Shown piece by piece: positions 49,990 through 61,845 of a stretch of 64,000 nucleotides of DNA; within the stretch, counting starts at the first letter, position 1; each line of letters starts with the position of its first letter. This DNA comes from Vreelandella songnenensis (GTDB lineage Bacteria; Pseudomonadota; Gammaproteobacteria; Pseudomonadales; Halomonadaceae). Position numbers and translations under genes: made by a program. Location of the stretch: NCBI RefSeq assembly GCF_003002925.1, contig NZ_PVTK01000001.1, forward strand, positions 62,001-126,000, in the 5' to 3' direction. Under the pieces are notes generated by a model. It had not been told where the DNA came from. It searched no databases and saw only the letters and a program-made list of their open reading frames with translations.

Positions 49990-50721
49990 CTAACGCACAT
50001 CCCGCCAGTATTCACGTTTAAGCAGATACGCCATCACGCCAAAGACAAACACAAATATCATCACCCCAGGCGCCACACCCTGCGCCTTCAGCCTGGAGGG
50101 CTCGCTGACATAGGCTAGAAAATTGGTAATATCGAAGACTGCCTGCTCAAACTCGGCGGGTGACAGCAAGCCTGGGCGCGCCAATGCAAGTTCACGGCAC
50201 TCCTCGGGCCTGCTCAGCACCCGAGAGGCACCCTGCGGGCAGCCCATCACCTGAACACCCTGAAGAGGCTCGAGCACATTGGGCATGGCCACCGACTCGA
50301 CAAGGATATTGTTGACCCCAAGCGGCCGGCTTGGGTCTTCATAAAACCCCAGCAGATAGGCGTAAACCCAATCAACGCCGCGATGCTTGGTGGCAAGCGT
50401 CAAGTCCGGCGGGCGGACGCCCCACCACTGCTGCGCCTCCTCCTCCTTCAGCGCATTGACCATAGGGTCATCGAACGCCTGCGCCGAAGAGAACACGAGG
50501 TGCTCTTCCATAAGCGCTTGAGGAATATCCAGATCTGCCGCTGTGCGCGAATATCGCTGGTACTCAAGCGTGTGGCAGCCAAGGCAGTAATTCACATAAA
50601 ATTTAAGCCCACGCTGAAGCGACGCCTTATCGTTCAGGTCCGGCGATACCGAGCGCGCATCGCTCCCCAGCGCCACCAAAGGCATCAACAAAAGCCAGAG
50701 CACCAGCATCCAACGCTTCAT
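49990..50721 (-). CDS. petC: Ubiquinol-cytochrome c reductase, cytochrome c1
   Basis: A 243-residue cytochrome c1. A signal peptide (about 1-20) exports it; haem attaches at CLGCH (Cys46, Cys49, His50); WGVRPPDLTLA and the sixth-ligand Met region (SVAMPNVL) follow; a C-terminal helix (about 213-232) anchors it in the inner membrane. It passes electrons from the Rieske protein to soluble cytochromes. The start overlaps the petB stop (ATGA). Confidence 0.96.
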   Translation of the reverse strand: MKRWMLVLWLLLMPLVALGSDARSVSPDLNDKASLQRGLKFYVNYCLGCHTLEYQRYSRTAADLDIPQALMEEHLVFSSAQAFDDPMVNALKEEEAQQWWGVRPPDLTLATKHRGVDWVYAYLLGFYEDPSRPLGVNNILVESVAMPNVLEPLQGVQVMGCPQGASRVLSRPEECRELALARPGLLSPAEFEQAVFDITNFLAYVSEPSRLKAQGVAPGVMIFVFVFGVMAYLLKREYWRDVR

Positions 50722-51968
50722 CGGCCAACCACCCTTTCAGGCACGGGCCTGGTCTTCTCCCAGCGGGTATAAAATGGCATCAGCAGGAAATAGGCAAAGT
50801 AGGTCGCGGTAAACAGCTGCGCCAAATGCGTGCGAACAGGCGTCGATGGCAGTATACCCAACACACCCAGCGCCACGAAACTTACAACGAAAAGCCCGAG
50901 CATGGCTTTTGACGCCCAACCCTTGTAGCGCATGGAGCGGGCCGGGCTACGATCAAGCCAGGGCAAGACAAACAGTACGGCAATGGCACCCGCCATGAAC
51001 ACAACGCCCAGAAAGCGCGCATCCAGCCCCAGAAGAGAAAAGTTGACGGCGCGCAAGATGGCGTAAAAAGGCGTGAAGTACCACACCGGCGCGATATGCT
51101 CGGGCGTGGTGAACGGGTCGGCCGGCGCGTAATTCGGCGCTTCGATGAAGAAGCCGCCCCCTTCAGGAAAATAGAAGACTACGCCGCAGAACACGAACAG
51201 AAAGACTGCCACACCCACTAAATCCTTGAGCGTATAGTAAGGGTGAAACGCAATACCATCCAACGGCCTGCCTTCGGCATCGGTATGCTCGCGGATCTCG
51301 ATACCTTCTGGATTGTTCGACCCCACCTCATGCAGCGCCACGATATGCAGCACCACCAGCAGCAGAATCACCAGCGGCAGCGCGATGACATGCAGGGCAA
51401 AAAAGCGGTTCAAGGTGACGCCAGATACCAGGTAGTCACCGCGCACCCACTCGGCAAGGCCAGGGCCGATACCGGGAATAGCCGAAAACAGCGAGGTAAT
51501 GACCTGCGCGCCCCAGTAGGACATCTGCCCCCAGGGAAGCAGATATCCCATGAAGGCTTCCGCCATCAACACCAGATAAAGCGCCATGCCGAATATCCAC
51601 ACAAGCTCCCGAGGCGCCTTGTAGGAGCCGTAGAGAAGCCCGCGAAACATGTGCAGGTACATGACGATAAATAGCGCCGATGCGCCTGTGGTATGCAGGT
51701 GGCGAATCAACCACCCCCACTCTACGTCACGCATGATGTACTGAATGGAAGCAAATGCTCCCTCGGCCGAAGGGTCGTAACTCATGGTGAGCCAGATCCC
51801 GGTGAGCACCTGATTGACCAGCATCAATAACGCCAGAGAGCCAAACAGGTACCAGACATTCAGATTTTTGGGCACATAGTAATTGGCCAGATGATCTTGC
51901 CATAGCCTGCGTGCCGGAAAGCGCCTATCCATCCAGCCCTGGTTTTCTTCCCGCTTCGGCGCTGCCAT
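50718..51968 (-). CDS. petB: Ubiquinol-cytochrome c reductase, cytochrome b
   Basis: A 416-residue membrane protein with eight helices carrying both b haems. Haem-ligand histidines lie in WLIRHLHTTGAS and FFALHVIALPLVILLLVVLH; the Qo-site PDWY equivalent appears as PVWYFTPFYAILRA, a PVWY variant. The start shares a base with the petA stop (TGATG). The complex oxidises ubiquinol and pumps charge by the Q cycle. Confidence 0.96.
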   Translation of the reverse strand: MAAPKREENQGWMDRRFPARRLWQDHLANYYVPKNLNVWYLFGSLALLMLVNQVLTGIWLTMSYDPSAEGAFASIQYIMRDVEWGWLIRHLHTTGASALFIVMYLHMFRGLLYGSYKAPRELVWIFGMALYLVLMAEAFMGYLLPWGQMSYWGAQVITSLFSAIPGIGPGLAEWVRGDYLVSGVTLNRFFALHVIALPLVILLLVVLHIVALHEVGSNNPEGIEIREHTDAEGRPLDGIAFHPYYTLKDLVGVAVFLFVFCGVVFYFPEGGGFFIEAPNYAPADPFTTPEHIAPVWYFTPFYAILRAVNFSLLGLDARFLGVVFMAGAIAVLFVLPWLDRSPARSMRYKGWASKAMLGLFVVSFVALGVLGILPSTPVRTHLAQLFTATYFAYFLLMPFYTRWEKTRPVPERVVGR

Positions 51969-52567
51969 CAGCCAAGCTCCCCGTCTTCACCTACTTCGAT
52001 AATCGCATCGCTCAGAAAACGATACGGCGGCACCTCGAGGTTGGTCGGCGCCGGCATATTGGTATACACGCGCCCTGCAAGATCAAAGCGCGAACTGTGA
52101 CACGGGCAATAAAAACCGCCGGGCCAGTCATCGCCCTTGGGCTCGGCGGCATCGGGTTCCGGCCGATATAAAGGCGAACAGCCAAAGTGGGTACACAGGC
52201 CAACCAGGACACCAATATCGGGCCTGCGCGAACGAAGCTTGCCCTGAGCGTAGGCTGGCTGCTGCGGCTGACGGGAATCGGGGTCGGCCAGCGCGGCGGG
52301 GGAAAGCGCCTGGATACGCGCAATCATTTCCGGCGTTCGACGGATGATCCATACGGGCCTGCCCCGCCACTCAACCGTCATCCGCTGACCCGGGCGTAGC
52401 TTGGATATATCGGCCTGAACCGGCGCACCGGCAGCGCGCGCCCGCGCACTTGGCTTCCCTGCGGCGACAAAAGGCACGGCCGCTCCCACTACGCCTACCG
52501 CACCAATGACGGAAGTAGCCCCAACAAGGAAGCGGCGCCGAGCCTTGTTAATGCCGTGATCAGCCAT
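51968..52567 (-). CDS. petA: Ubiquinol-cytochrome c reductase, Rieske iron-sulfur subunit
   Basis: A 199-residue Rieske protein. Twin-arginine-like RRRFLVGATS (about 10-20) leads the membrane anchor. Cluster ligands are Cys125 and His127 in CTHFGC, and Cys154 and His157 in CPCH; the disulfide Cys130-Cys156 is present. ATG 52567 fits the family; longer frames upstream lack support. First gene of petABC, which is preceded by two related palindromes. Confidence 0.95.
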   Translation of the reverse strand: MADHGINKARRRFLVGATSVIGAVGVVGAAVPFVAAGKPSARARAAGAPVQADISKLRPGQRMTVEWRGRPVWIIRRTPEMIARIQALSPAALADPDSRQPQQPAYAQGKLRSRRPDIGVLVGLCTHFGCSPLYRPEPDAAEPKGDDWPGGFYCPCHSSRFDLAGRVYTNMPAPTNLEVPPYRFLSDAIIEVGEDGELG

Positions 52568-52657
52568 GCAGAACCTCTCCCATCCAAGAAAACGCCGCAT
52601 CCATGATAGCATCCGGTCATAGGTTTGCTGATGCGCTATATCAAGTGAACCGCCGTT

Positions 52658-52724
52658 TTCAAAGCACTTTGAACAGCACGTCAGCTCGCCCTGCCCGCTT
52701 ACTGCTATTCAAAATACTTTGGAA
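52658..52724. promoter_or_regulatory. Paired palindromes upstream of petABC
   Basis: TTCAAAG-CA-CTTTGAA (52658-52673) has 7-bp arms; a related imperfect copy, TTCAAAATACTTTGGAA, lies at 52708-52724. The first overlaps a possible -35 (TTGAAA on the minus strand) about 95 bp before petA; TTGATA/TATGAC with 17-bp spacing is another promoter option. A dimeric regulator could bind here, but no known operator is recognised. Confidence 0.4.
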
Positions 52725-52732
52725 AGTACAAT

Positions 52733-52762
52733 AAAAAAACGCCCAGGCCGGTGGCCTGGGCG
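52733..52762 (-). terminator. rplM-rpsI terminator
   Basis: A 10-bp stem CGCCCAGGCC/GGCCTGGGCG (52740-52749, 52753-52762) with a GGT loop is followed on the minus strand by seven T's (52733-52739). It lies 23 bp after the rpsI stop. Confidence 0.95.
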
Positions 52763-52785
52763 TTTTGCCGCATCGCGTTGAAAAA

Positions 52786-53175
52786 TTAACGCTTGGAGAA
52801 CTGCGGACGACGACGTGCTTTGCGCAGGCCGACTTTCTTACGCTCAACTTGACGCGCATCACGCGTTACGTAGCCAGCGGCACGCAGCGTGGGACGCAGG
52901 TCTTCGTTGTAGTTCATCAGGGCACGAGTGATGCCGTGACGAATGGCGCCAGCCTGTGAAGAACCGCCGCCACCAGCGACAGTAACAAAGATGTCGAACT
53001 GGCTCAGGGTTTCAGTCAGCTCTAGCGGCTGACGAACCACCATACGACCGGTCACACGACCGAAGTACAGGTCGAGGTCCTTGTCGTTGACAGTAATTTT
53101 GCCAGAGCCCGGCTTCATAAACACGCGAGCGGTGGAAGTCTTGCGGCGCCCGGTACCGTAATACTGCTGTGTCAT
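52786..53175 (-). CDS. rpsI: 30S ribosomal protein S9
   Basis: A 129-residue S9. [21 protein letters not shown], the N-terminal signature (cut here as two halves around RRKTSTARV), is followed by [19 protein letters not shown]-type residues and the basic tail [16 protein letters not shown], whose last residues reach the P-site tRNA. It lies 13 bp after rplM in the universal L13-S9 operon. Confidence 0.98.
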   Translation of the reverse strand: MTQQYYGTGRRKTSTARVFMKPGSGKITVNDKDLDLYFGRVTGRMVVRQPLELTETLSQFDIFVTVAGGGGSSQAGAIRHGITRALMNYNEDLRPTLRAAGYVTRDARQVERKKVGLRKARRRPQFSKR

Positions 53176-53188
53176 GGCGAAGATTTCC

Positions 53189-53617
53189 TCAGATGTTCAG
53201 TTCAAGCGGCTGTTGAGCAGCATGCGGATGCTCGGCACCGGCGTACACTTTTAACTTGGAGTACATGGCGCGACCCAACGGACCTTTCGGCAACATGCCC
53301 TTAACGGCGAACTCGATGATGCGCTCGGGCGCATGATCAAGCATCTTGTCGAATGTCATGGAGCGCAGGCCGCCCGGGTAACCGGTGTGGCGATAGTAGG
53401 TCTTAGCCTTCGCCTTGTTGCCAGTCACTTGGACTTTTTCAGCGTTGATGACAACGATGTAGTCGCCGGTATCAACGTGAGGAGTAAATTCGGGCTTATG
53501 CTTGCCACGCAGGCGGCGAGCAATCTCGGTTGCCAGACGACCGAGCGTTTTGTCCGTAGCGTCGACAACATACCAGTCGCGCTGGACGGACTGCGGCTTA
53601 GCACTGAACGTCTTCAT
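53189..53617 (-). CDS. rplM: 50S ribosomal protein L13
   Basis: A 142-residue L13, the same length as in E. coli. [33 protein letters not shown] and [10 protein letters not shown] are conserved. The start is ATG 53617 (MKTFSAKP); an upstream in-frame extension to 53650 is not used. A structured leader of about 105 nt precedes it. Confidence 0.98.
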   Translation of the reverse strand: MKTFSAKPQSVQRDWYVVDATDKTLGRLATEIARRLRGKHKPEFTPHVDTGDYIVVINAEKVQVTGNKAKAKTYYRHTGYPGGLRSMTFDKMLDHAPERIIEFAVKGMLPKGPLGRAMYSKLKVYAGAEHPHAAQQPLELNI

Positions 53618-53654
53618 GGATGAAATCACCAGATTAAGTGTGTTGGGCAACTCA

Positions 53655-53707
53655 CACCGCCAGGCGGTGAAGCGCCGTCCCTATTTTTTTTGGTTGCCGG
53701 ACCAACC
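53655..53707 (-). promoter_or_regulatory. Structured rplM leader
   Basis: Two hairpins lie in the rplM 5' UTR: GGTTG/CAACC around CCGGAC (53692-53707), followed on the minus strand by eight A's, and a near-perfect CACCGCCAGGCGGTG palindrome (53655-53669). Leaders of ribosomal operons often bind their own product; that role here is an inference. Confidence 0.5.
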
Positions 53708-53729
53708 CGACAACATGTAGCGAGGCGGC

Positions 53730-53758
53730 ATTCTACAGCAAGCCCTCGAACAAGTTAA
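53730..53758 (-). promoter_or_regulatory. Candidate rplM-rpsI promoter
   Basis: On the minus strand TTAACT (53753-53758), a 17-bp spacer and TAGAAT (53730-53735) fit sigma70. Transcription would start near 53723, giving a leader of about 105 nt. Confidence 0.55.
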
Positions 53759-53799
53759 GCCCTTTGACGCTTTTTCTTATCCTGGGCTGACGGGCCTGC

Positions 53800-54981
53800 T
53801 CAGGGCTTGTGCGGCAAGGCCAGATACTCCCGGGACTGCATCTCCTGAAGGCGCGACAGCGTACGCTGAAATTCGAACGTGAGCTTGCCGTCACTGTAAA
53901 GCTCCTCTACCGGCACTTCGGCAGACATGAGAAGCTTCACCCCGCGGTCGTAGAACTCATCGACCATATTGATGAAGCGGCGCGCCTGGTCGTCCTGCAG
54001 CCCTCGCATGCGTTTGACATTGGAGACCAGCACGGTGTTGAAGCCTCGCGCAAGCTCGATATAGTCATTCTGGCTGCGCGGCCCGTCGCATAGCTCAAGA
54101 AACTCGAACCAGGCAACGTTCTCATGCAGACGGCGCGTCTTCAGCACACGATGATTGATTTCAAGCGGCGCGTCGGTTTCGCCCTCGTTACCGGCAATCT
54201 CGCGAAAGCTGCGCGAAAGCTCCTGCTCGGCTGATTCATCCAGCGGCGAGTGGAATATCTCTGCACGCTCGAGCGCACGCAGCCGGTAGTCGACGCCGGA
54301 ATCGACGTTGACCACCTCGCAGTGGCGCTTGACCAGATCGATGGCGGGAAGAAAGCGTGCCCGCTGCAGGCCATCCTTGTATAGATCATCTGGCACGATA
54401 TTCGAGGTAGCCACCAACACCACCCCCCGCTCGAACAGCGCCTCAAACAGAGTGGCCAGAATCATGGCATCGGTAATGTCCTTGACGAAAAATTCGTCAA
54501 AGCAGATCACCCGGGCTTCAGAGGCAAACTTGCCGGCAATCAGGGTAAGCGGGTTCTTCTCACCTTTATAGTGAGTCAGCTCGTTATGCACCCGCTGCAT
54601 GAAACGGTGAAAGTGAGTACGCATCTTTTCAGGAAACGGCAGCGACTCAAAAAAGGTGTCCACCAGATAAGTCTTGCCGCGCCCCACCCCGCCCCAGAAA
54701 TAGAGCCCCTGCACCTGAGGCAGCGCAGGCTCGCCTTGCGAGGAGGATTTACCAAACAGCCCGGCCATTCTGGCCTTGAACCCACCGCTGGCAATGACCG
54801 CCTTGGGTACGGTAGTCGGCGTCTTGATCAAATCATCATAAAGACGCTGCAGGTGCTTGACCGCCGTTTCTTGAGCCGCATCGTGCTGAAAATCTTCCCG
54901 TGCGAGGTCGGCACGGTAGCGCTCCATGGGGGTTGGCCGCGATGTCTGACTCACCTTTTGGCCTGCAGAAGTAGCTGACAT
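53800..54981 (-). CDS. zapE: Cell division protein ZapE (AFG1-like ATPase)
   Basis: A 393-residue AAA-type ATPase. Walker A is GGVGRGKTYLVD, Walker B VICFDEFFVKDITDAMIL, then ATSNIVPDDLYKDGLQRARFLPAI with sensor residues. ZapE associates with the Z ring and affects its stability under stress in E. coli. ATG 54981 has GGAG seven bases upstream; the longer frame starts at 55026. It is divergent from zapG, another division-linked gene, as in other gammaproteobacteria. Confidence 0.94.
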   Translation of the reverse strand: MSATSAGQKVSQTSRPTPMERYRADLAREDFQHDAAQETAVKHLQRLYDDLIKTPTTVPKAVIASGGFKARMAGLFGKSSSQGEPALPQVQGLYFWGGVGRGKTYLVDTFFESLPFPEKMRTHFHRFMQRVHNELTHYKGEKNPLTLIAGKFASEARVICFDEFFVKDITDAMILATLFEALFERGVVLVATSNIVPDDLYKDGLQRARFLPAIDLVKRHCEVVNVDSGVDYRLRALERAEIFHSPLDESAEQELSRSFREIAGNEGETDAPLEINHRVLKTRRLHENVAWFEFLELCDGPRSQNDYIELARGFNTVLVSNVKRMRGLQDDQARRFINMVDEFYDRGVKLLMSAEVPVEELYSDGKLTFEFQRTLSRLQEMQSREYLALPHKP

Positions 54982-55082
54982 TTGCTTGCTCCAAAGCGTA
55001 TTGCGCGGCGTTGACGAGGCGGCCAAGCGCCTTTCAAAAAAAGAAGATTATACGCTTCGCACACGCTAAGCGCATGGTTGGA

Positions 55083-55113
55083 TTGACCTAACCAACTAAT
55101 CGACGCCTATAAT
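55083..55113 (+). promoter_or_regulatory. Candidate zapG promoter
   Basis: TTGACC (55083-55088) and a perfect TATAAT (55108-55113) are 19 bp apart, slightly long. A TGGTT/AACCA inverted repeat brackets the -35 and could be an operator. Confidence 0.5.
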
Positions 55114-55182
55114 GAAGCTTGTTTCGTTCGCAAACCGTTAACTCAAGGGTAACGGGGCGCACCAAGTGTCAGGGAGAAAACT

Positions 55183-55644
55183 GTGGAAGCAAGCTCGCCT
55201 TATACCTTTGCCATTATTGGCATACTTATCGGCTTCGTCATCGGTTTGGGATGCTATCGTTTGTTTAGTAAAGGAGAGCGTCACAACGCCTCCCTACGCC
55301 AAACGCTTTTGGAACGAGAACACCAGATTGCTGAACTGAAGAAAGGCATGGGCGGTCATCTGACCGGCGTTTTCGAGCGCCTGGACAGCATCCGTGCCGA
55401 AGCCGACCAGCTAGAGAAGCAGATTACCGAGGAGGTGCAGGAGTGGCACCTGGGCAGCAACACTCCAGCGGCTCTGAAGGAGCGCCAGATGCCAGCCCAG
55501 CCCGCTACATCAGGTGCATCCTTGCCGGAAAACGAGAGCGCCCCGGCAACCCCTCGTGACTACGCTGACGGGAAGAACGGCACGCTGTCGGAAAATTTCG
55601 GCTTGAAAGAGAGCACCACCGCCCCACAGCCGCCCCGCTACTAG
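55183..55644 (+). CDS. zapG: DUF1043 protein ZapG (YhcB)
   Basis: A 153-residue protein with one N-terminal membrane helix (about 8-28, GILIGFVIGLGCYRLF), then a coiled coil (about 35-90; LLEREHQIAELKKGMGGHLTGVFERL, shortened here to LLEREHQIAELKKG) and a disordered Pro/Ala-rich tail. YhcB coordinates cell-wall and phospholipid synthesis with division in E. coli. The start is GTG with AGGGAG upstream. Confidence 0.9.
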   Translation: MEASSPYTFAIIGILIGFVIGLGCYRLFSKGERHNASLRQTLLEREHQIAELKKGMGGHLTGVFERLDSIRAEADQLEKQITEEVQEWHLGSNTPAALKERQMPAQPATSGASLPENESAPATPRDYADGKNGTLSENFGLKESTTAPQPPRY

Positions 55645-55671
55645 GCACTAGATTTAGCGTAAGCGGCGTTG

Positions 55672-55701
55672 AACCCCGCCGCCTTCAGGTCAGGCGGGGT
55701 T
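55672..55701. terminator. Hairpin between zapG and the Nif3-like gene
   Basis: A 9-bp stem AACCCCGCC/GGCGGGGTT (55672-55680, 55693-55701) lies at the convergence of the two genes and overlaps the last codons of the Nif3-like gene. There is no T-run, so termination strength is unclear. Confidence 0.55.
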
Positions 55702-56451
55702 ATCTATATCTACAAAGCGATGCTCGATCGCGTACTCATCGGCCAGCCATTCGCCCAGCGCCTGAACGCCATAGCGCTCTGTAGCGTGATGTCCAGCGGC
55801 GATGTAGTGAATTCCCAGCTCACGGGCCAGATGCGTGGTGCGCTCGGAGATCTCACCGGAAACAAATGCCTGCGCCCCCGCCTCAAAGGCTTGAGTAATC
55901 ATGTCCTGCGCCCCGCCAGTACACCAGGCAATCCGCTCGATATCGCCAACGCCCGGGGCTTCAATCAACAGCGGCGCCCGCTGCAAGGTGCTGCCGATCT
56001 GTTCGCCGAGGGCGGCCAGGCTTTGCACTTGAGGCAGACGCCCAGACCAGAGCAAGCCCTCGCCCAGCTCACCGTCCAGGCAACCCTCTACCTTCCAGCC
56101 CAAGCGGCGAGCGAGTTCGGCGTTATTGCCCATTTCGCTGTGCGCATCCAGCGGCAGGTGGTACGCCAGCAGGTTGATATCGTGATTGATCAGCGTCTTG
56201 ATACGCCGATGTTTCATCCCGGTGATGGCAACCGGCTCGTTTTTCCAGAAGTAACCGTGATGAACCAGCACCAGATCGGCTTGCCAGGCCACCGCCTCAT
56301 CAAGCAGTGCCTGGTTCGCCGTCACGCCGCTCAGTACGCGCTTTACCTGCTCGCGGCCTTCCACCTGCAAGCCGTTGACGGTGTAATCCTTGAAAGTGGC
56401 TGATCGCAGCTGGTGATCGCAGGCGGCAACTATCTGATCGCGATGGGTCAC
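55690..56451 (-). CDS. Nif3-like dinuclear metal centre protein (YbgI family)
   Basis: A 253-residue NIF3/GTP cyclohydrolase I type 2-like protein. Family motifs are NGLQVEG, VLVHHGYFWK (metal-binding His pair), AYHLPLDAH, WCTGGAQDMI and SGEISERTTHLARELGIHYIAAGHHATER, given here only as SGEISERT and GHHATER. GTG 56451 is chosen because AAAGGAG precedes it; the frame extends to 56595 but without a site. It is divergent from the algW-type gene. The physiological role of bacterial NIF3 proteins is not established. Confidence 0.91.
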   Translation of the reverse strand: MTHRDQIVAACDHQLRSATFKDYTVNGLQVEGREQVKRVLSGVTANQALLDEAVAWQADLVLVHHGYFWKNEPVAITGMKHRRIKTLINHDINLLAYHLPLDAHSEMGNNAELARRLGWKVEGCLDGELGEGLLWSGRLPQVQSLAALGEQIGSTLQRAPLLIEAPGVGDIERIAWCTGGAQDMITQAFEAGAQAFVSGEISERTTHLARELGIHYIAAGHHATERYGVQALGEWLADEYAIEHRFVDIDNPA

Positions 56452-56589
56452 AAAGACTCCTTTAATGATTCGCCGGGGGTCGTGAGGAACAAGGCTATAA
56501 AGTGTTACCATAATGCCATAGTAAAACTCGTTTCGTGTTATCGCGAACCTCACGTTTCCCAAGATTGCCACCCGCTGAGGAACACTTGC

Positions 56590-57834
<1,245 letters not shown>

Positions 57835-57849
57835 CGCCCGCCTGAGCGT

Positions 57850-59196
57850 TTACTTTTCGATACGGTACTCGGCTGACCGCGCGTGGGCGGTCAGCGACTC
57901 GCCGCGGGCCAGTACAGAGGCGACCTTGCCAAGCGTTGACGCGCCTTCACGCGAGCAGTTGATGATCGAGGAGCGCTTCTGAAAGTCGTACACCCCCAGC
58001 GGGGACGAGAAGCGCGCCGTGCCCGACGTCGGCAGGACGTGATTGGGTCCCGCGCAGTAATCCCCCAGCGCCTCGGCAGTGTAGCGGCCCATGAAGATAG
58101 CCCCGGCATGACGCACGTCATCCAGCCAGCTTTCCGGGGCATCCACCGAGAGTTCAAGATGCTCCGGGGCAATCCGATTGATCAGGCTGATCGCGTCTAC
58201 CTTGTCTTCACAAAGAATCAGCGCACCGCGCTGACCAAGCGATTCGCGCACGATCGCTTCACGCTCGAGGGTCGGCAACAGGCGCTCGATGGCCTCCTGC
58301 ACCGCGTTCAGATGCTCAATATCCCAGCTCACGAGAATGGCCTGGGCATCTTCGTCATGCTCTGCCTGGGAGAAAAGATCCATGGCGAGCCAGTCAGGAT
58401 CCGTGCGGCCATCGGAGACCACCAGAATCTCGGAAGGCCCGGCGATCATGTCGATCCCCACCTGACCAAACACGGCCCGCTTGGCGGTGGCCACATAGAT
58501 ATTGCCAGGCCCCACGATCTTGTCCACCCGCGGCACCGTCTGCGTGCCGTAGGCCATGGCGGCAATTGCCTGAGCGCCGCCGATGGTGAACACATGATCC
58601 ACCCCTGCCAGGTGCGCGGCCGCCAGCACCAGCTCGTTGACCACGCCATCCGGGGTGGGCACCACCATGACGATTTCGCGCACACCCGCCACGTGCGCCG
58701 GAATGGCATTCATCAGTACGGAGGAAGGATAGGCCGCCTTGCCGCCGGGCACGTAGATACCCGCGCGATCAAGTGGCGTCACCTTCTGTCCCAGCACCGT
58801 ACCGTCGGCTTCTTCGTACTGCCAGGAGCCGGGCTTCTGACGCTCGTGGTAAAGCCTGATACGCTCTGCTGCACTGGCAAGCGCCTCGCGCTGCTCGCCG
58901 GGCAGATTCTCAAACGCTTGCTTGAGGCGCTCAGGGGTCAGGCACAGCGCCTGCATGGAATCAACCGAAAGACGGTCAAAGCGGTTGGTCGCATCGATCA
59001 CCGCGGCGTCGCCACGCTGTTTGACGTCGGCCAGAATTTCATCGACCCGTGTCTGCACGGCGTTATCCGAAACGCCCTCCCAGTCCAGCAACGCGTTCAG
59101 GCGCTGCTCGAAAGTGGCATCACGCGTCGAGAGACGGGCAATCGTGGGCAAAGCCTTTTTTGACGAAGCCCCCGTTGAAGAAGACATGGTGCTCAT
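57850..59196 (-). CDS. hisD: Histidinol dehydrogenase HisD
   Basis: A 448-residue zinc-dependent NAD enzyme catalysing the last two oxidations of histidine synthesis. Characteristic are [28 protein letters not shown] and [16 protein letters not shown], with zinc-binding Gln/His, and the C-terminal [21 protein letters not shown] lies before ATG 59196. It follows hisG by 13 bp. In Pseudomonas hisC follows; here the next gene is the convergent protease, so hisC is elsewhere. Confidence 0.97.
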   Translation of the reverse strand: MSTMSSSTGASSKKALPTIARLSTRDATFEQRLNALLDWEGVSDNAVQTRVDEILADVKQRGDAAVIDATNRFDRLSVDSMQALCLTPERLKQAFENLPGEQREALASAAERIRLYHERQKPGSWQYEEADGTVLGQKVTPLDRAGIYVPGGKAAYPSSVLMNAIPAHVAGVREIVMVVPTPDGVVNELVLAAAHLAGVDHVFTIGGAQAIAAMAYGTQTVPRVDKIVGPGNIYVATAKRAVFGQVGIDMIAGPSEILVVSDGRTDPDWLAMDLFSQAEHDEDAQAILVSWDIEHLNAVQEAIERLLPTLEREAIVRESLGQRGALILCEDKVDAISLINRIAPEHLELSVDAPESWLDDVRHAGAIFMGRYTAEALGDYCAGPNHVLPTSGTARFSSPLGVYDFQKRSSIINCSREGASTLGKVASVLARGESLTAHARSAEYRIEK

Positions 59197-59209
59197 AAAG
59201 ACTCCCGCA

Positions 59210-59863
59210 TCATTGCGTAAGCAGTGCTTGGCGTTTTTTCACTGCGCTGTCCAGACGGGCCAAAAGCGGCTTGATACGCTCGTGCTTCATGGTCATGGCC
59301 GCCTTGTTGACGACCAGACGAGTGCTGATATGAGCAATCAATTCGCGCGGCTCCATACCGTTGGCCCGCAGCGTATTGCCGGTATCCACAATATCGACAA
59401 TCTCGTCGGCCAGGTTCATCAAGGGCGCAAGCTCCATGGCCCCGTAAAGCTTGATGACTTCAGCCTGAATGCCCTGCTCGGCGTAGTAGCGCCTGGCAAT
59501 ATTGACGAACTTGGTGGCTACACGGCGGCGGGCCAGCGCTGGCTGCTGGCCGGTTACCCCGGCGGTCATCAGCTTGCAGCGGGCAATGTCGAGATCCAGG
59601 GGCTCGTAAAGCCCCTCGGCACCGTGTTCGAGCAGTACGTCCTTGCCGGCAATTCCCAGGTCAGCGGCGCCTAGCTGAACATAGGTCGGCACGTCGGTTG
59701 CACGAATGACCACCAGCTTCACATCCGCCAGATTGGTGTCGAACAGAAGCTTGCGGCTCTTGCCTAGATCCTCCGCCGGCGTAATACCGGCGTCCGCGAG
59801 CAGCGGCAGCGTTTCGTCCAGAATACGCCCCTTGGAGAGGGCGAGAATCAGTTGCTTACTCAT
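59210..59863 (-). CDS. hisG: ATP phosphoribosyltransferase HisG, short form
   Basis: A 217-residue HisG for the first step of histidine synthesis (ATP + PRPP). [15 protein letters not shown] and the PRPP-loop [26 protein letters not shown] (given as [12 protein letters not shown]) are present. The length lacks the C-terminal ACT-like regulatory domain, so it is the HisG-S form, which needs the HisZ subunit for activity and histidine feedback; hisZ is not in this window. ATG 59863 is chosen over a TTG four codons upstream. Confidence 0.96.
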   Translation of the reverse strand: MSKQLILALSKGRILDETLPLLADAGITPAEDLGKSRKLLFDTNLADVKLVVIRATDVPTYVQLGAADLGIAGKDVLLEHGAEGLYEPLDLDIARCKLMTAGVTGQQPALARRRVATKFVNIARRYYAEQGIQAEVIKLYGAMELAPLMNLADEIVDIVDTGNTLRANGMEPRELIAHISTRLVVNKAAMTMKHERIKPLLARLDSAVKKRQALLTQ

Positions 59864-59891
59864 TGTATTGGCCAACGGTTAATAGTATGGC

Positions 59892-61416
<1,525 letters not shown>

Positions 61417-61512
61417 GAGACAGGAAACTCCTTCGACGTCGTGGTAAATGATAACAATGAGGCAACATGATAAAGAAAAGCGGCACGCTTGGCGATGCCA
61501 AGGGCGCCGACC

Positions 61513-61845
61513 CTACTCGGTGAGGGCCGGCGAATGGATCAGGGCATCAAGCTCGGAGAGAGCAGCCAGACGCTCAAGCGGAGCAGAGAGAGTGATAGCG
61601 CTCACCTCGATGTGGTGGCGCTTGCAGGTACGCAGCCATTCAAAGAGTACGCTCATGACAGCGCTGCTGGCCTTTTCGACGCCGCTGAAATCGAACCCGA
61701 CGGCCTTTTCACCGCCGGTTTCAAGCCACTTCGCACCGGCGGCGGCCAGTTCGGCCGCCGCGGTCATGCCTACATCGCCAGTCACACGCAGCGTGCTCTG
61801 CTCGACATCAAGCGTGGCTAGAGGCTGTGACAGTAGGCGTGTCAC
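61513..61845 (-). CDS. mlaB: STAS-domain protein MlaB
   Basis: A 110-residue STAS-domain protein, the cytoplasmic partner of the ABC ATPase MlaF in the MlaFEDB phospholipid transporter. DFSGVEKASSAVMSVLFEWLR contains the conserved Ser/Thr loop (shown as KASSAVMSVLFEW). The GTG start overlaps the mlaC stop (GTGA). A 96-bp gap separates it from ibaG, in which I see no clear signal. Confidence 0.93.
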   Translation of the reverse strand: MTRLLSQPLATLDVEQSTLRVTGDVGMTAAAELAAAGAKWLETGGEKAVGFDFSGVEKASSAVMSVLFEWLRTCKRHHIEVSAITLSAPLERLAALSELDALIHSPALTE

